NCBI RefSeq assembly: GCF_026241335.1
Contig: NZ_JAPHAV010000003.1
Location: 1-64,000 of the forward strand
Length of the DNA: 64,000 bases
DNA from: Ochrobactrum chromiisoli
Lineage (GTDB): Bacteria; Pseudomonadota; Alphaproteobacteria; Rhizobiales; Rhizobiaceae
Direction of reading: 5' to 3'
The notes beneath the pieces are model-generated. The model was not told the origin of the DNA. It did no database searches and saw only the letters and a program-made list of their open reading frames with translations. Shown here in pieces: positions 9,745 to 21,197 of the stretch. Position 1 is the stretch's first letter. Each line of letters opens with the position of its first letter. Position numbers and translations under genes: made by a program.

Positions 9745-12700
9745 ATGAACCAAGAGGTCATGAATCTTTTCAATCCTCAGGCTCCGGCACAGACGTTCGA
9801 TTCCATCAGAATCTCGATTGCCAGCCCTGAGAAGATTCTGTCCTGGTCATACGGCGAGATCAAGAAGCCGGAGACGATCAACTATCGTACGTTCAAGCCA
9901 GAACGCGATGGTCTCTTCTGCGCGCGTATCTTTGGCCCGATCAAGGATTATGAATGCTTGTGCGGCAAGTACAAGCGTATGAAATACAAAGGCATTATCT
10001 GCGAAAAGTGCGGCGTGGAAGTTACGCTGTCGCGCGTTCGCCGTGAGCGCATGGGCCATATCGAACTGGCGGCGCCAGTTGCGCATATCTGGTTTTTGAA
10101 GTCGCTGCCATCGCGCATCGGTACGCTTTTGGATATGACGCTCAAGGATATTGAGCGCGTTCTGTATTTTGAAAACTACATTGTTACCGAACCGGGCCTG
10201 ACTTCGCTGAAGGAGCATCAGCTTCTTTCGGAAGAAGAATATATGATTGCCGTCGATGAATTCGGCGAAGATCAGTTCACAGCCCTGATTGGTGCGGAAG
10301 CTATCTTTGAACTTCTGGCTTCGATGGATCTTCCAAACATCGCTGCAGATCTGCGCGTTGATCTGGCAGAAACTACATCGGAACTGAAGACCAAGAAGCT
10401 GATGAAGCGTCTCAAGATCGTTGAGAACTTCATGGAATCTGGCAACCGTCCTGAATGGATGATCATGAAGATCGTTCCGGTTATTCCACCGGATCTGCGT
10501 CCTCTGGTTCCACTGGACGGCGGTCGTTTTGCGACGTCCGATCTCAACGACCTTTACCGTCGCGTGATCAACCGTAACAACCGTCTGAAGCGTCTGATCG
10601 AGCTGCGCGCTCCAGGCATCATTATCCGTAACGAAAAGCGCATGTTGCAGGAAGCTGTTGACGCGCTGTTCGATAACGGTCGCCGTGGACGCACGATCAC
10701 GGGTGCTAACAAGCGTCCGCTGAAGTCGCTCTCCGATATGCTCAAGGGCAAGCAGGGTCGCTTCCGTCAGAACCTTCTTGGTAAGCGCGTCGACTATTCG
10801 GGTCGTTCGGTTATCGTGACCGGTCCTGAACTGAAGCTGCACCAGTGCGGTCTGCCGAAGAAGATGGCGCTTGAGCTGTTCAAGCCATTCATCTACGCAC
10901 GTCTTGATGCCAAGGGGTATTCCTCGACTGTCAAGCAGGCGAAGAAGCTGGTTGAAAAGGAACGTCCGGAAGTTTGGGATATCCTTGACGAAGTCATCCG
11001 TGAGCATCCGGTTCTTCTGAACCGTGCGCCGACGCTGCACCGTCTTGGTATTCAGGCATTCGAACCCACGCTGATCGAAGGCAAGGCCATTCAGCTGCAT
11101 CCGCTCGTCTGTACAGCATTTAATGCTGACTTTGACGGTGACCAGATGGCTGTCCACGTTCCGCTGTCGCTGGAAGCGCAGCTTGAAGCCCGCGTGCTGA
11201 TGATGTCCACCAACAACATTCTGCACCCGGCAAACGGCGCGCCGATCATCGTTCCTTCGCAGGACATGGTTCTTGGTCTCTATTATCTGTCAATCGTGGC
11301 AGACAAGGAGCCGGGCGAGGGCATGATGTTTGCCGATATGGGCGAACTTCAGCATGCTCTTGAAAACAAGGTTGTCACGCTGCACACCAAGATCAAAGGT
11401 CGTTTCAAGACTGTTGATGCAGAAGGCAATGTCGTTTCCAAGGTTTATGATACGACGCCGGGCCGTCTGATTACTGGTGAGCTTCTGCCGAAGCATCCGA
11501 ACGTGTCGTTTGACATCTGTAATCAGGAGATGACCAAGAAAAACATCTCCAAGATGATCGACCACGTTTACCGCCATTGCGGTCAGAAAGAGACGGTGAT
11601 TTTCTGCGATCGCATCATGCAGCTTGGCTTTGCCCATGCATGTCGTGCCGGTATTTCGTTCGGTAAGGATGACATGGTCATTCCTGACTCGAAAGCCAAG
11701 ATCGTTGCAGAGACCGAAGCTCTGACGACCGAATACGAACAGCAGTACAATGACGGCCTGATCACTCAGGGCGAAAAGTACAACAAGGTCGTTGATGCCT
11801 GGGGTAAAGCGACTGACAAGATCACCGAAGAAATGATGGCCCGCATTAAGGCTGTTGAATTTGATCCGGTGACCGGTCGTCAGAAGCAGATGAACTCGGT
11901 TTACATGATGTCGCATTCGGGTGCCCGTGGTTCGGTCAACCAGATGCGTCAGCTTGGCGGTATGCGCGGTCTTATGGCCAAGCCGTCGGGTGAAATCATC
12001 GAAACCCCGATCATCTCGAACTTCAAGGAAGGTCTGACCGTGAACGAGTACTTCAACTCGACACACGGTGCCCGTAAGGGTCTTGCTGATACGGCCTTGA
12101 AAACGGCTAACTCGGGTTACCTGACACGTCGTCTCGTTGACGTTGCACAGGATGCGATTATTTCGGAAGTCGATTGCGGTGCCGAAATCGGTCTCACCAT
12201 GCAGCCAATCGTCGATGCGGGTCAGATCGTTGCTCCAATCGGACAGCGCGTTCTGGGTCGTACGGCCCTTGATCCGATCCTGCATCCTGCAACCGGCGAT
12301 GTTATCGTTGAAGCTGGCCGCATGATTGAGGAAAAGGACGTCGAAGTCATCGAAAAGGCTGGCATTCAGTCGATCCGTATTCGCTCGGCTTTGACCTGTC
12401 AGACGCGTAACGGCGTTTGCGCCAAGTGCTATGGTCGTGACCTTGCACGCGGCACACCGGTTAACCAGGGTGAAGCTGTTGGCGTTATCGCTGCACAGTC
12501 GATCGGTGAGCCGGGCACGCAGCTTACCATGCGTACCTTCCACTTGGGTGGTACGGCTCAGGTTGTCGATAGTTCGTATCTTGAAGCTTCGTATGAAGGC
12601 ACCGTTAAGCTGCGTAACCGCAATGTGGTTCGCAACTCCGATGGCAACCTCGTTGTCATGGGCCGTAACATGGCGGTTCTGATTGTTGATGCTTCGGGCA

Positions 12701-13947
12701 AGGAACGTGCGGTTCACCGTGTAACCTATGGTTCACGTCTGTTCGTTGACGAAGGTGATGCAGTCAAGCGCGGTCAGCGTATTGCTGAGTGGGATCCGTA
12801 CACCCGTCCTATCCTGACGGAAGTCGAAGGCTATATCGAGTTTGAAGATCTCGTTGATGGTCTTTCGGTTTCGGAAACGGCGGACGAATCCACGGGTATC
12901 ACAAAGCGCGTCGTCATTGACTGGCGTTCGACACCACGTGGCGCGGACCTCAAGCCGGCTATGGTCATCAAGGACAAGAGCGGCAAGATCGCAAAGCTGT
13001 CGAAGGGTGGCGAAGCGCGCTTCCTGCTCTCGGTGGAAACGATCCTTTCGTTCGAGCCGGGTGCTCATGTTAACGCCGGTGACGTTATTGCGCGTCTGCC
13101 GATGGAAAGCGCAAAGACCAAGGATATTACCGGTGGTCTGCCACGCGTTGCGGAACTGTTCGAAGCTCGTCGTCCGAAGGACCATGCCGTCATCGCAGAG
13201 ATTGATGGTACTGTCCGCTTCGGTCGCGATTACAAGAACAAGCGTCGCATCATCATCGAGCCAAACGACGATACGGTTGAGCCCGTTGAGTATCTGATCC
13301 CTAAGGGTAAGCCGTTCCATCTTCAGGATGGTGACGTTATCGAAAAGGGTGAATACATCCTCGACGGTAATCCTGCACCGCATGACATTCTGGCCATCAA
13401 GGGCGTGGAAGCACTTGCTTCTTACCTCGTGAACGAAATCCAGGAAGTCTATCGTCTTCAGGGCGTTCTGATCAACGACAAGCACATTGAAGTGATTGTT
13501 CGTCAGATGCTTCAGAAGATCGAAATTACGGAGCCGGGCGATACTGGTTACCTCACGGGTGATCACGTTGACCGTATTGAGCTTGACGAAGTGAATGATC
13601 GTCTGATCGAAGAAGGCAAGAAGCCAGGTTCGGGTAATCCGGTTCTGCTTGGTATTACCAAGGCTTCGCTGCAGACTCCTTCGTTCATCTCTGCTGCGTC
13701 GTTCCAGGAAACCACCCGCGTGCTTACCGAAGCTGCGGTTGCGGGCAAGATGGACACGTTGCAGGGGCTCAAGGAAAACGTCATTGTCGGCCGTCTCATC
13801 CCGGCTGGTACTGGCGGCATGACCAACCAGATCCGCCGCATTGCAACGGCTCGCGACGATCTCATCATCGACGAGCGCCGCAAGTCGACCGGTTCAACAG
13901 AAGCGAACGCGATGTTGACCGACATGACCAACAACGCAGCCGAATAG
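9745..13947 (+). CDS. rpoC: DNA-directed RNA polymerase subunit beta'
   Basis: The beta' subunit carries the catalytic magnesium site. The 1400-aa product is full length. The N-terminal zinc ribbon ([19 protein letters not shown], about 72-90), the catalytic [12 protein letters not shown] loop (near residue 460) and a second zinc cluster ([11 protein letters not shown], near 885-895) are all intact. AAGGAG lies 6 nt before the ATG. The gene ends the rpoBC unit, and a strong terminator follows 20 nt later. Confidence 0.99.
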   Translation: MNQEVMNLFNPQAPAQTFDSIRISIASPEKILSWSYGEIKKPETINYRTFKPERDGLFCARIFGPIKDYECLCGKYKRMKYKGIICEKCGVEVTLSRVRRERMGHIELAAPVAHIWFLKSLPSRIGTLLDMTLKDIERVLYFENYIVTEPGLTSLKEHQLLSEEEYMIAVDEFGEDQFTALIGAEAIFELLASMDLPNIAADLRVDLAETTSELKTKKLMKRLKIVENFMESGNRPEWMIMKIVPVIPPDLRPLVPLDGGRFATSDLNDLYRRVINRNNRLKRLIELRAPGIIIRNEKRMLQEAVDALFDNGRRGRTITGANKRPLKSLSDMLKGKQGRFRQNLLGKRVDYSGRSVIVTGPELKLHQCGLPKKMALELFKPFIYARLDAKGYSSTVKQAKKLVEKERPEVWDILDEVIREHPVLLNRAPTLHRLGIQAFEPTLIEGKAIQLHPLVCTAFNADFDGDQMAVHVPLSLEAQLEARVLMMSTNNILHPANGAPIIVPSQDMVLGLYYLSIVADKEPGEGMMFADMGELQHALENKVVTLHTKIKGRFKTVDAEGNVVSKVYDTTPGRLITGELLPKHPNVSFDICNQEMTKKNISKMIDHVYRHCGQKETVIFCDRIMQLGFAHACRAGISFGKDDMVIPDSKAKIVAETEALTTEYEQQYNDGLITQGEKYNKVVDAWGKATDKITEEMMARIKAVEFDPVTGRQKQMNSVYMMSHSGARGSVNQMRQLGGMRGLMAKPSGEIIETPIISNFKEGLTVNEYFNSTHGARKGLADTALKTANSGYLTRRLVDVAQDAIISEVDCGAEIGLTMQPIVDAGQIVAPIGQRVLGRTALDPILHPATGDVIVEAGRMIEEKDVEVIEKAGIQSIRIRSALTCQTRNGVCAKCYGRDLARGTPVNQGEAVGVIAAQSIGEPGTQLTMRTFHLGGTAQVVDSSYLEASYEGTVKLRNRNVVRNSDGNLVVMGRNMAVLIVDASGKERAVHRVTYGSRLFVDEGDAVKRGQRIAEWDPYTRPILTEVEGYIEFEDLVDGLSVSETADESTGITKRVVIDWRSTPRGADLKPAMVIKDKSGKIAKLSKGGEARFLLSVETILSFEPGAHVNAGDVIARLPMESAKTKDITGGLPRVAELFEARRPKDHAVIAEIDGTVRFGRDYKNKRRIIIEPNDDTVEPVEYLIPKGKPFHLQDGDVIEKGEYILDGNPAPHDILAIKGVEALASYLVNEIQEVYRLQGVLINDKHIEVIVRQMLQKIEITEPGDTGYLTGDHVDRIELDEVNDRLIEEGKKPGSGNPVLLGITKASLQTPSFISAASFQETTRVLTEAAVAGKMDTLQGLKENVIVGRLIPAGTGGMTNQIRRIATARDDLIIDERRKSTGSTEANAMLTDMTNNAAE

Positions 13948-13967
13948 GCTGAGTGTTTGAACAAATA

Positions 13968-13997
13968 AAAAAGGCCGCCTTTCGGGGCGGCCTTTTT
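13968..13997 (+). terminator. Rho-independent terminator of rpoBC
   Basis: The stem ggccgcc / ggcggcc is extended by aaaaa / ttttt on its outer side and ends in five T, 20 nt after the rpoC stop. Confidence 0.9.
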
Positions 13998-14014
13998 ACG
14001 TTTGGATCAAAAGA

Positions 14015-14039
14015 AAAGGGCGGTTTGAAACCGCCCTTT
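14015..14039 (-). terminator. Terminator of the opposed gene at 14087
   Basis: A 12-bp inverted repeat (aaagggcggttt / aaaccgcccttt). Read on the minus strand it is followed by a T-rich tail (ttttctttt) and lies 48 nt past the stop of the minus-strand gene. Confidence 0.8.
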
Positions 14040-14086
14040 GTCATTGGGAAAGCCGTTAACCGCTTTGCAGTTCGGCTATCCGCTAC

Positions 14087-14395
14087 TTATTCCTCTTCGT
14101 CGTCGCCATCGAATTCGATGAGCGCGACTTCACCGGTCAGTGCTGTCTGCCAGGCACTCTTGTGTGGCTCTTCTTCCGGTTCTTCGGTGATTGTGCCCAT
14201 CTCAACCAGCTCGGCTTCGTGATAGCCTTCTTCGGCGAGGATTGCGAGAACCGTCTGAACGAGATCTTCATCGTCGCCGGATTTCAGAAGAATATGGACT
14301 TCGATCGATTCCTCTTCACCTTCGTTCCAGACGTCGGCGATCACCAGATGGACAACCGGCGAATCGTTCTCTGTGGATGTGGGGGTGGATGACAT
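14087..14395 (-). CDS. Small acidic conserved protein of unknown function
   Basis: I do not recognise a named family with certainty. The 102-aa product is very acidic and ends in DGDDEEE. It has a short Ser/Thr-rich N-terminus, then an alternating hydrophobic/acidic core (VVHLVIADVWNEGEEESIEV, LLKSGDDEDLVQTVLAIL) that looks like a small alpha/beta fold; there is no signal peptide or membrane segment. I use the ATG at 14395 because AAGGAATT lies just upstream; a longer frame to 14695 adds compositionally odd residues. It is the only minus-strand gene in the first 42 kb and sits between rpoC and the str operon, with its own terminator. Confidence 0.75.
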   Translation of the reverse strand: MSSTPTSTENDSPVVHLVIADVWNEGEEESIEVHILLKSGDDEDLVQTVLAILAEEGYHEAELVEMGTITEEPEEEPHKSAWQTALTGEVALIEFDGDDEEE

Positions 14396-14602
14396 TGAGA
14401 ATTCCTTAATATTGTGTTGTTTTTCGACTCGGATGTGCTTCAATAGCGGCTGTTGGGGCCTTATGCTATGCTGGCACATGAAAATGACAGTTTTGCCGCG
14501 AAATAATCGCGATAGGCGGCTGAATGCGGCGCAATAACCTGTCCGGCAGGCACCAAAACGCGGCTTTGCGGCCTTTTGGTAAAGAAACTTAATGTCCTGC
14601 CC
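14396..14602. other. Divergent gene-free region before rpsL
   Basis: With the following 270 bases this is a 477-nt gap between the minus-strand acidic gene and rpsL. It should hold the promoter of the minus-strand gene, which I cannot place with confidence. An inverted repeat accaaaa / ttttggt (14552-14580) is the only structure seen. Confidence 0.35.
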
Positions 14603-14631
14603 TTGACGAAACGCCCACAAACACGTATCAG
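14603..14631 (+). promoter_or_regulatory. Candidate sigma-70 promoter of the str operon
   Basis: TTGACG (14603-14608), a 17-nt spacer and TATCAG (14626-14631), preceded by C as in rhizobial CTTGAC promoters. It would give rpsL a leader of about 235 nt. Confidence 0.5.
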
Positions 14632-14872
14632 CAGCCCATCTGAGCCGATGTGAGGCTGGCATTTTCGGAGCGACGCGCTCTGGAGTTCGCCTCAAACAGG
14701 GTTCGTTTTACGATCGAAATGCAACTTGCCGTTCGCATGAAGCTTTTGCTTCCTCTGCTTTTGTTCGGGGTGGCCGCTGATGGGGTGGCTGGTCCCGAAT
14801 TTGTGCATGAGCACTCCGGTGAAACGGCCCTTATTGGGCGCCGATACGAGATTTTTTATAGAGGAAGGTTCA

Positions 14873-15244
14873 ATGCCTACCGTAAACCAGTTGATCCGCA
14901 AGCCGCGTACTGCACCGGTAAAGCGTAATAAGGTTCCTGCTCTGCAGGCAAACCCACAGAAGCGCGGCGTTTGCACCCGTGTTTATACGACAACCCCTAA
15001 GAAGCCGAACTCGGCTCTTCGTAAGGTTGCCAAGATCCGTCTGACCAATGGCTTTGAAGTCATCGGTTACATTCCGGGTGAAGGTCACAACCTTCAGGAG
15101 CACTCCGTGGTTATGATCCGCGGCGGCCGCGTCAAGGATTTGCCGGGTGTGCGTTATCACATCATCCGCGGCGTACTTGATACCCAGGGTGTTAAGAACC
15201 GCAAGCAGCGTCGTTCCAAGTACGGTGCAAAGCGTCCTAAGTAA
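14873..15244 (+). CDS. rpsL: 30S ribosomal protein S12
   Basis: S12 sits at the decoding centre. The 123-aa product starting [12 protein letters not shown] is the family length; GAGGAAGG precedes this ATG, so an upstream in-frame start at 14780 is rejected. The streptomycin-related lysines in TPKKPNS and RVKDLPG are the sensitive forms. It is the first gene of rpsL-rpsG-fusA-tuf. Confidence 0.98.
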   Translation: MPTVNQLIRKPRTAPVKRNKVPALQANPQKRGVCTRVYTTTPKKPNSALRKVAKIRLTNGFEVIGYIPGEGHNLQEHSVVMIRGGRVKDLPGVRYHIIRGVLDTQGVKNRKQRRSKYGAKRPK

Positions 15245-15313
15245 GAATTTTCCGGGGATACCGGCCGCCAGAATGGCGAGTTGAGCCCGATGTAATTGAA
15301 AGAATGAGACGAA

Positions 15314-15784
15314 ATGTCCAGACGCCATAAAGCAGAAAAGCGTGAGATTAATCCGGATCCAAAGTTCGGTGATCTCGTTATCACGAAGTTCATGAATGCA
15401 GTTATGCTTCATGGCAAGAAGTCGGTTGCTGAAAGCATCGTATATGGTGCGCTTGAAGCAATCGAAGCCAAGGCGAAGTCAGAGCCGGTCGCGCTGTTCC
15501 ATCAGGCGCTCGACAATGTTGCTCCGCATGTTGAAGTCCGGTCGCGCCGCGTTGGTGGTGCAACCTACCAGGTTCCGGTCGATGTGCGTTCAGAACGCCG
15601 CCAGGCACTTGCCATCCGCTGGCTGATCAATGCAGCTCGTGGTCGCAACGAAACAACGATGGTTGACCGTCTGTCCGGCGAATTGCTGGATGCGGCAAAC
15701 AACCGTGGTTCCGCTGTCAAGAAGCGTGAAGACACGCATCGCATGGCAGAAGCCAACCGCGCGTTCTCGCATTACCGCTGGTAA
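15314..15784 (+). CDS. rpsG: 30S ribosomal protein S7
   Basis: S7 nucleates assembly of the small-subunit head. The 156-aa product is full length with [10 protein letters not shown] at the start and the [10 protein letters not shown]-terminus. In other bacteria S7 represses the str operon from the rpsL-rpsG spacer, which here is 69 nt; fusA starts 29 nt after its stop. Confidence 0.98.
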   Translation: MSRRHKAEKREINPDPKFGDLVITKFMNAVMLHGKKSVAESIVYGALEAIEAKAKSEPVALFHQALDNVAPHVEVRSRRVGGATYQVPVDVRSERRQALAIRWLINAARGRNETTMVDRLSGELLDAANNRGSAVKKREDTHRMAEANRAFSHYRW

Positions 15785-15813
15785 TCGTCGAACCCTATTC
15801 AAAGAGCAAAAAC

Positions 15814-17898
15814 ATGGCCCGCGAATATAAAATCGAAGACTACCGCAATTTCGGTATTATGGCTCACATCGACGCCGGTAAGACGACGATGACCGAGCGT
15901 ATCCTGTTCTATACCGGTAAGAACCACAAGATTGGTGAAACCCATGATGGCGCGTCCACCATGGACTGGATGGAGCAGGAGCAGGAACGCGGTATCACCA
16001 TCACGTCCGCTGCTACGACCACGTTCTGGCAGGGTCAGGATGGCAAGAAGCGCCGCTTCAACATCATCGACACCCCGGGCCACGTTGACTTCACGATTGA
16101 AGTTGAGCGTTCGCTCCGCGTTCTCGATGGCGCAATCGCTCTTCTCGATGCGAATGCTGGTGTTGAGCCGCAGACTGAAACTGTATGGCGTCAGGCTGAG
16201 AAGTACCACGTTCCACGTATGGTTTTCGTCAACAAGATGGACAAGATCGGTGCTGACTTCTACCGTTGCGTAGAAATGGTTGGCTCGCGTCTTGGTGCAG
16301 TCGCTCTTCCAGTTCAGCTGCCAATCGGTGCTGAAAACGAGTTTGAAGGCGTTATCGACCTTATCGAAATGAAGGCCCTGACTTGGGATGGCACAATCGG
16401 CGCATCTGCGACCGTTGGTGAAATTCCTGCAGACCTTAAGGATAAGGCTGAAGAATACCGCGAAAAGCTCATTGAGCTGGCAGTGGAAATCGATGAAGCT
16501 GCAATGGAAGCTTACCTCGAAGGCAACATGCCTACGAATGATGAGCTGCGTGCACTGATCCGCAAGGGCACCATCGACGTTAAGTTCCATCCTGTTCTTT
16601 GCGGTACAGCGTTTAAGAACCGTGGCATTCAGCCGCTTCTCGACGCTGTTGTTTCGTTCCTTCCTGCGCCGACCGATGTTCCTGCGATTAAGGGCATCGA
16701 CGTTAAGACGGAAACCGAAACGACCCGTGAATCTTCGGATGAAGCACCACTTTCGATGCTCGCATTCAAGATCATGAACGATCCGTTCGTTGGTTCGCTG
16801 ACATTCGCTCGTATCTATTCGGGCAAGCTGACCAAGGGCATTTCGCTCGAAAACACCGTTAAGGGCAAGCGTGAGCGTATCGGCCGTATGCTGCAGATGC
16901 ACTCCAACTCACGTGAAGACATCGAAGAAGCTTTCGCAGGCGACATTGTTGCTCTGGCTGGCCTCAAGGAAACCACAACAGGTGATACGCTCTGCGATCC
17001 ACTGAAGCCGGTTATTCTTGAACGCATGGAATTCCCTGATCCGGTTATCGAAATCGCGATTGAACCTAAGACCAAGGCCGACCAGGAAAAGATGGGCATT
17101 GCGCTCAACCGTCTGGCTGCTGAAGATCCTTCGTTCCGCGTTAAGTCTGATGAAGAATCCGGCCAGACGATCATCGCTGGCATGGGCGAACTTCATCTCG
17201 ACATTCTCGTCGACCGCATGAAGCGTGAGTTCAAGGTAGAAGCAAATGTCGGCGCGCCGCAGGTTGCTTATCGTGAATCGATCACACGTCAGGCTGAAAT
17301 CGATTACACCCACAAAAAGCAGTCGGGTGGTTCGGGTCAGTTTGCGCGCGTCAAGATCATCTTCGAACCACATGAAGGCGATGACTTCATCTTCGAATCC
17401 AAGATCGTTGGCGGTGCTGTTCCTAAGGAATACATCCCTGGTGTTCAGAAGGGTATCGAAAGCGTCATGGGTGCGGGTCCACTTGCTGGCTTCCCAATGC
17501 TCGGCGTGAAGGCAACCCTGATCGACGGTGCATACCACGATGTTGACTCTTCGGTTCTCGCCTTCGAAATCGCTGCCCGTGCAGCGTTCCGTGAAGGTGC
17601 ACAGAAGGCTGGCGCACAGCTTCTTGAGCCAATCATGAAGGTTGAAGTGGTAACGCCTGAAGATTACGTCGGTGACGTAATTGGCGATCTGAATTCACGT
17701 CGTGGTCAGATCTCGGGTACGGAAGCACGTGGTATTGCGACGGTCGTCAATGCAAATGTTCCACTGGCCAACATGTTTGGTTACGTGAACAACCTGCGTT
17801 CGATGTCTCAGGGTCGTGCACAGTACACCATGCAGTTCGACCATTACGAGCCGGTTCCGACTGCGGTCGCACAGGAAATTCAGAAAAAGTTCGCGTAA
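15814..17898 (+). CDS. fusA: Elongation factor G
   Basis: EF-G catalyses GTP-driven translocation and, with RRF, ribosome recycling. The 694-aa product has [17 protein letters not shown] and NKMDK in the G domain, followed by domains II-V (the AYRESIT and GGSGQFARV region in domain IV). It lies between rpsG and the second tuf, 59 nt before the latter. Confidence 0.99.
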   Translation: MAREYKIEDYRNFGIMAHIDAGKTTMTERILFYTGKNHKIGETHDGASTMDWMEQEQERGITITSAATTTFWQGQDGKKRRFNIIDTPGHVDFTIEVERSLRVLDGAIALLDANAGVEPQTETVWRQAEKYHVPRMVFVNKMDKIGADFYRCVEMVGSRLGAVALPVQLPIGAENEFEGVIDLIEMKALTWDGTIGASATVGEIPADLKDKAEEYREKLIELAVEIDEAAMEAYLEGNMPTNDELRALIRKGTIDVKFHPVLCGTAFKNRGIQPLLDAVVSFLPAPTDVPAIKGIDVKTETETTRESSDEAPLSMLAFKIMNDPFVGSLTFARIYSGKLTKGISLENTVKGKRERIGRMLQMHSNSREDIEEAFAGDIVALAGLKETTTGDTLCDPLKPVILERMEFPDPVIEIAIEPKTKADQEKMGIALNRLAAEDPSFRVKSDEESGQTIIAGMGELHLDILVDRMKREFKVEANVGAPQVAYRESITRQAEIDYTHKKQSGGSGQFARVKIIFEPHEGDDFIFESKIVGGAVPKEYIPGVQKGIESVMGAGPLAGFPMLGVKATLIDGAYHDVDSSVLAFEIAARAAFREGAQKAGAQLLEPIMKVEVVTPEDYVGDVIGDLNSRRGQISGTEARGIATVVNANVPLANMFGYVNNLRSMSQGRAQYTMQFDHYEPVPTAVAQEIQKKFA

Positions 17899-17957
17899 TC
17901 TTTGATTACGCCAAATATTAAAAGAGCCTGAGCAGGCTAGATATTAGGAGAGCTCAG

Positions 17958-19133
17958 ATGGCAAAAAGCAAGTTTGAACGCAATAAGCCACACGTAAACA
18001 TCGGCACGATTGGTCACGTTGACCATGGTAAAACGTCGCTGACCGCAGCAATCACCAAGTACTTCGGCGATTTCAAAGCGTATGACCAGATCGACGCTGC
18101 GCCAGAAGAAAAGGCACGTGGTATCACCATTTCGACATCGCATGTTGAATATGAAACTGCTGCTCGTCACTACGCACACGTCGACTGCCCAGGCCACGCT
18201 GACTATGTTAAGAACATGATCACCGGTGCTGCACAGATGGACGGCGCGATCCTGGTTGTTTCGGCCGCTGACGGTCCGATGCCACAGACCCGTGAGCACA
18301 TCCTGCTCGCTCGTCAGGTTGGTGTTCCTGCGATCGTTGTGTTCCTGAACAAGTGCGATCAGGTTGACGATGCTGAACTTCTCGAACTCGTAGAGCTCGA
18401 AGTTCGTGAACTTCTCTCGAAGTACGACTTCCCAGGCGATGAAACGCCAATCATCAAGGGCTCGGCTCTTGCTGCTCTGGAAGATTCTTCGAAGGAACTC
18501 GGCGAAGACGCAATCCGCAACCTGATGGCTGCTGTTGACGATTATATCCCAACACCAGAACGTCCAGTTGATCAGCCATTCCTGATGCCAATCGAAGACG
18601 TGTTCTCGATTTCGGGTCGTGGTACTGTTGTGACCGGTCGTGTTGAACGCGGCATCATCAAGGTTGGTGAAGAAGTTGAAATCGTTGGCATCAAGGCCAC
18701 CGGCAAGACGACTGTTACCGGCGTTGAAATGTTCCGCAAGCTGCTCGATCAGGGCCAGGCTGGCGATAACATCGGTGCACTGGTTCGCGGTATTGGCCGT
18801 GAAGACGTTGAACGTGGTCAGGTTCTCTGCAAGCCAGGTTCGGTTAAGCCACACACCAAGTTCAAGGCAGAAGCTTACATTCTGACCAAGGACGAAGGTG
18901 GCCGTCACACACCATTCTTCACCAACTACCGTCCACAGTTCTACTTCCGTACGACGGACGTGACCGGTGTTGTTACCCTGCCAGAAGGCACGGAAATGGT
19001 TATGCCTGGCGACAACGTTACCGTTGACGTTACGCTGATCGTGCCGATCGCAATGGAAGAGAAGCTCCGCTTCGCTATCCGTGAAGGTGGCCGTACCGTT
19101 GGTGCAGGCATCGTCGCTTCGATCATCGAGTAA
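17958..19133 (+). CDS. tuf: Elongation factor Tu, complete copy
   Basis: Full-length 391-aa EF-Tu: G domain with GHVDHGKT (19-26), DCPGHADY and NKCD, then the two beta-barrel domains. AGGAGAG lies 8 nt before the ATG. Its sequence is identical to the partial copy at 1-1146 as far as I can read; the two stops lie 17,987 bases apart. It ends the str operon and is followed by a hairpin and rpsJ. Confidence 0.99.
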   Translation: MAKSKFERNKPHVNIGTIGHVDHGKTSLTAAITKYFGDFKAYDQIDAAPEEKARGITISTSHVEYETAARHYAHVDCPGHADYVKNMITGAAQMDGAILVVSAADGPMPQTREHILLARQVGVPAIVVFLNKCDQVDDAELLELVELEVRELLSKYDFPGDETPIIKGSALAALEDSSKELGEDAIRNLMAAVDDYIPTPERPVDQPFLMPIEDVFSISGRGTVVTGRVERGIIKVGEEVEIVGIKATGKTTVTGVEMFRKLLDQGQAGDNIGALVRGIGREDVERGQVLCKPGSVKPHTKFKAEAYILTKDEGGRHTPFFTNYRPQFYFRTTDVTGVVTLPEGTEMVMPGDNVTVDVTLIVPIAMEEKLRFAIREGGRTVGAGIVASIIE

Positions 19134-19146
19134 TTAGATTTGTGCA

Positions 19147-19170
19147 GGAGCGTCTCTCCGGAGGCGCTCC
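19147..19170 (+). promoter_or_regulatory. Hairpin in the tuf-rpsJ spacer
   Basis: A 9-bp stem with one wobble (ggagcgtct / aggcgctcc) and a 6-nt loop lies in the 58-nt spacer, without a T-run. It may be an S10-operon leader element or a processing site; L4 controls this operon in E. coli but no homologous leader is evident. Confidence 0.4.
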
Positions 19171-19191
19171 GCGTAACAAGGAACAGATCAA

Positions 19192-19500
19192 ATGAACGGT
19201 CAAAACATCCGCATTCGCCTCAAGGCGTTTGATCATCGGATCCTTGACGCTTCGACGCGGGAAATCGTGTCGACTGCCAAGCGTACCGGTGCCAATGTGC
19301 GCGGACCGATCCCACTGCCAACACGGATCGAAAAGTTCACAGTAAACCGGTCGCCGCACATCGATAAGAAGAGCCGCGAACAGTTCGAGATGCGCACGCA
19401 CAAGCGTCTTCTCGATATCGTTGACCCAACCCCACAGACTGTTGACGCGCTCATGAAGCTCGATCTGTCTGCCGGTGTTGATGTCGAGATCAAGCTCTAA
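19192..19500 (+). CDS. rpsJ: 30S ribosomal protein S10
   Basis: S10 is a small-subunit head protein and also NusE, a partner of NusB in antitermination. The 102-aa product is the typical length, with [10 protein letters not shown] at the start and the conserved [20 protein letters not shown] loop. AAGGAACAG precedes the ATG. It is the first gene of the S10 cluster, right after tuf. Confidence 0.98.
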   Translation: MNGQNIRIRLKAFDHRILDASTREIVSTAKRTGANVRGPIPLPTRIEKFTVNRSPHIDKKSREQFEMRTHKRLLDIVDPTPQTVDALMKLDLSAGVDVEIKL

Positions 19501-19529
19501 GCGGCTTGAGGACGGAAGGAACGAACCCG

Positions 19530-20267
19530 ATGCGTTCAGGTGTTATCGCACAAAAGCTGGGCATGACCCGCGTCTATAACGACGCCGGCGAACATGTACC
19601 AGTGACAGTTCTCCGCATGGAAGACTGCCACGTGGTCGCTCAGCGTACAGTTGAAAAGAATGGTTACACGGCTGTTCAGCTTGGCGTTGGACTTGCCAAG
19701 GTAAAGAACACAACCAAGGCTCTGCGCGGTCATTTCGCGAAGGCTGAAGTTGAGCCTAAGGCGAAAGTTGCGGAATTCCGCGTTTCTCCTGAAAACCTGC
19801 TCGAAGTCGGCGTGGAAATCACTGCCGAACATTTCGTCGCCGGCCAGAAGGTCGACGTGACGGGTACTTCGATCGGTAAAGGCTTTGCCGGTGTTATGAA
19901 GCGTCATAACTTTGCTGGTCATCGTGCATCGCACGGTAACTCAGTGACCCACCGCGCTCACGGCTCGACCGGTCAGCGTCAGGATCCAGGTAAAGTATTT
20001 AAAGGCAAGAAGATGGCCGGTCACATGGGTCAGACCCGTGTAACCACGCAGAATATCGAAGTCGTTTCGACTGATCTCGATCGCGGCCTTATCCTTGTCC
20101 GCGGTGCAGTTCCTGGCTCAAAGGGTGCATGGATCTACGTTCGCGACGCCGTAAAGGTTTCGCTGCCTGATAATGCTCCCAAGCCAGCTGGTTTGCGCCA
20201 AGCAGCACAGGCCAAGGTAGAAGCTGCTGTAGTTTCTGAAACTGCAGCGACTGAGGGAGCCGAATAA
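19530..20267 (+). CDS. rplC: 50S ribosomal protein L3
   Basis: L3 is an early-assembly protein near the peptidyl-transferase centre. The start [14 protein letters not shown] is canonical and has GGACGGAAGG upstream; an in-frame TTG at 19506 is rejected. The 245-aa product has the GHRASHGNS and [10 protein letters not shown] segments and an Ala/Glu-rich tail. Its stop overlaps the rplD start by one base (TAATG). Confidence 0.97.
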   Translation: MRSGVIAQKLGMTRVYNDAGEHVPVTVLRMEDCHVVAQRTVEKNGYTAVQLGVGLAKVKNTTKALRGHFAKAEVEPKAKVAEFRVSPENLLEVGVEITAEHFVAGQKVDVTGTSIGKGFAGVMKRHNFAGHRASHGNSVTHRAHGSTGQRQDPGKVFKGKKMAGHMGQTRVTTQNIEVVSTDLDRGLILVRGAVPGSKGAWIYVRDAVKVSLPDNAPKPAGLRQAAQAKVEAAVVSETAATEGAE

Positions 20268-20887
20268 TGGATCTCACAATTACAACCCTTGAAGGCAAGG
20301 ATGCCGGCCAGGTCAAGTTGAACGAAGCTATCTTCGGTCTTGATCCACGCGACGACATTCTCCAGCGCGTCGTGCGCTGGCAGCTGGCTCGCCGCCAGCA
20401 GGGCTCTCACGATGCCAAGGGCCGCAGCGACATCAGCCGCACCGGTTCGAAGATGTATAAGCAGAAGGGTACGGGTCGCGCTCGTCACCATTCGGCTCGT
20501 GCACCGCAGTTCCGCGGCGGTGGTCAGGCTCACGGACCGGTTGTCCGTACGCATGATCATGATCTGCCAAAGAAGGTTCGCGCTCTCGGCTTGCGTCACG
20601 CTCTGTCGGCTAAGGCAAAGGCATCTGACCTGATCATCATCGATGATCTGGCAGCGTCTGAAGCCAAGACAAAGCAGCTTGTGTCGCAGTTCGCAAAGCT
20701 CGGTCTCGAAAATGCACTTCTTATCGGTGGTGCAGAGCTCGACGTGAACTTCCAGCGCGCTGCTTCGAACATCCCGAACATCGACGTTCTGCCAGTACAG
20801 GGCATCAATGTTTACGACATCCTGCGTCGTGGCAAGCTCGTGCTTTCCAAGGCAGCTGTCGAAGCACTCGAGGAGCGTTTTAAATGA
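20267..20887 (+). CDS. rplD: 50S ribosomal protein L4
   Basis: L4 lines the peptide exit tunnel and is the autoregulator of the S10 operon in enterobacteria. The 206-aa product has the tunnel-loop region [20 protein letters not shown]. It overlaps rplC by one base and rplW by four (ATGA), indicating coupled translation. Confidence 0.98.
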   Translation: MDLTITTLEGKDAGQVKLNEAIFGLDPRDDILQRVVRWQLARRQQGSHDAKGRSDISRTGSKMYKQKGTGRARHHSARAPQFRGGGQAHGPVVRTHDHDLPKKVRALGLRHALSAKAKASDLIIIDDLAASEAKTKQLVSQFAKLGLENALLIGGAELDVNFQRAASNIPNIDVLPVQGINVYDILRRGKLVLSKAAVEALEERFK

Positions 20888-21177
20888 CCGATCTTCGCCA
20901 TTATGACGTGATCGTCAGCCCAGTCATCACCGAGAAGTCGACCCTTGTTTCCGAACATAATCAGGTCGTCTTCAACGTAGCCCGCAAGGCGACGAAGCCG
21001 GAAATCAAGGCTGCAATCGAAGCGCTCTTCGGCGTCAAGGTTAAGGCTGTAAACACCACTGTGCGCAAAGGCAAAGTGAAGCGGTTCCGCGGCATTGTCG
21101 GGCGCCAGAGCGATGTCAAGAAAGCGATCGTAACTTTGGCTGAAGGCCAGAGCATCGACGTTTCGACAGGTCTCTGA
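20884..21177 (+). CDS. rplW: 50S ribosomal protein L23
   Basis: L23 surrounds the tunnel exit and docks trigger factor and SRP. The 97-aa product has PVITEKST at the N-terminus and the KRFRG segment of the extended loop. It is coupled to rplD by a 4-nt overlap. Confidence 0.97.
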   Translation: MTDLRHYDVIVSPVITEKSTLVSEHNQVVFNVARKATKPEIKAAIEALFGVKVKAVNTTVRKGKVKRFRGIVGRQSDVKKAIVTLAEGQSIDVSTGL

Positions 21178-21197
21178 GAGGCCATGGAGTAAAGACA

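Noticed and set aside
14396-14695. N-terminal extension of the acidic minus-strand gene to 202 aa
   Set aside because: The extra 100 residues are compositionally unlike the rest, and a good ribosome site precedes the internal ATG at 14395.
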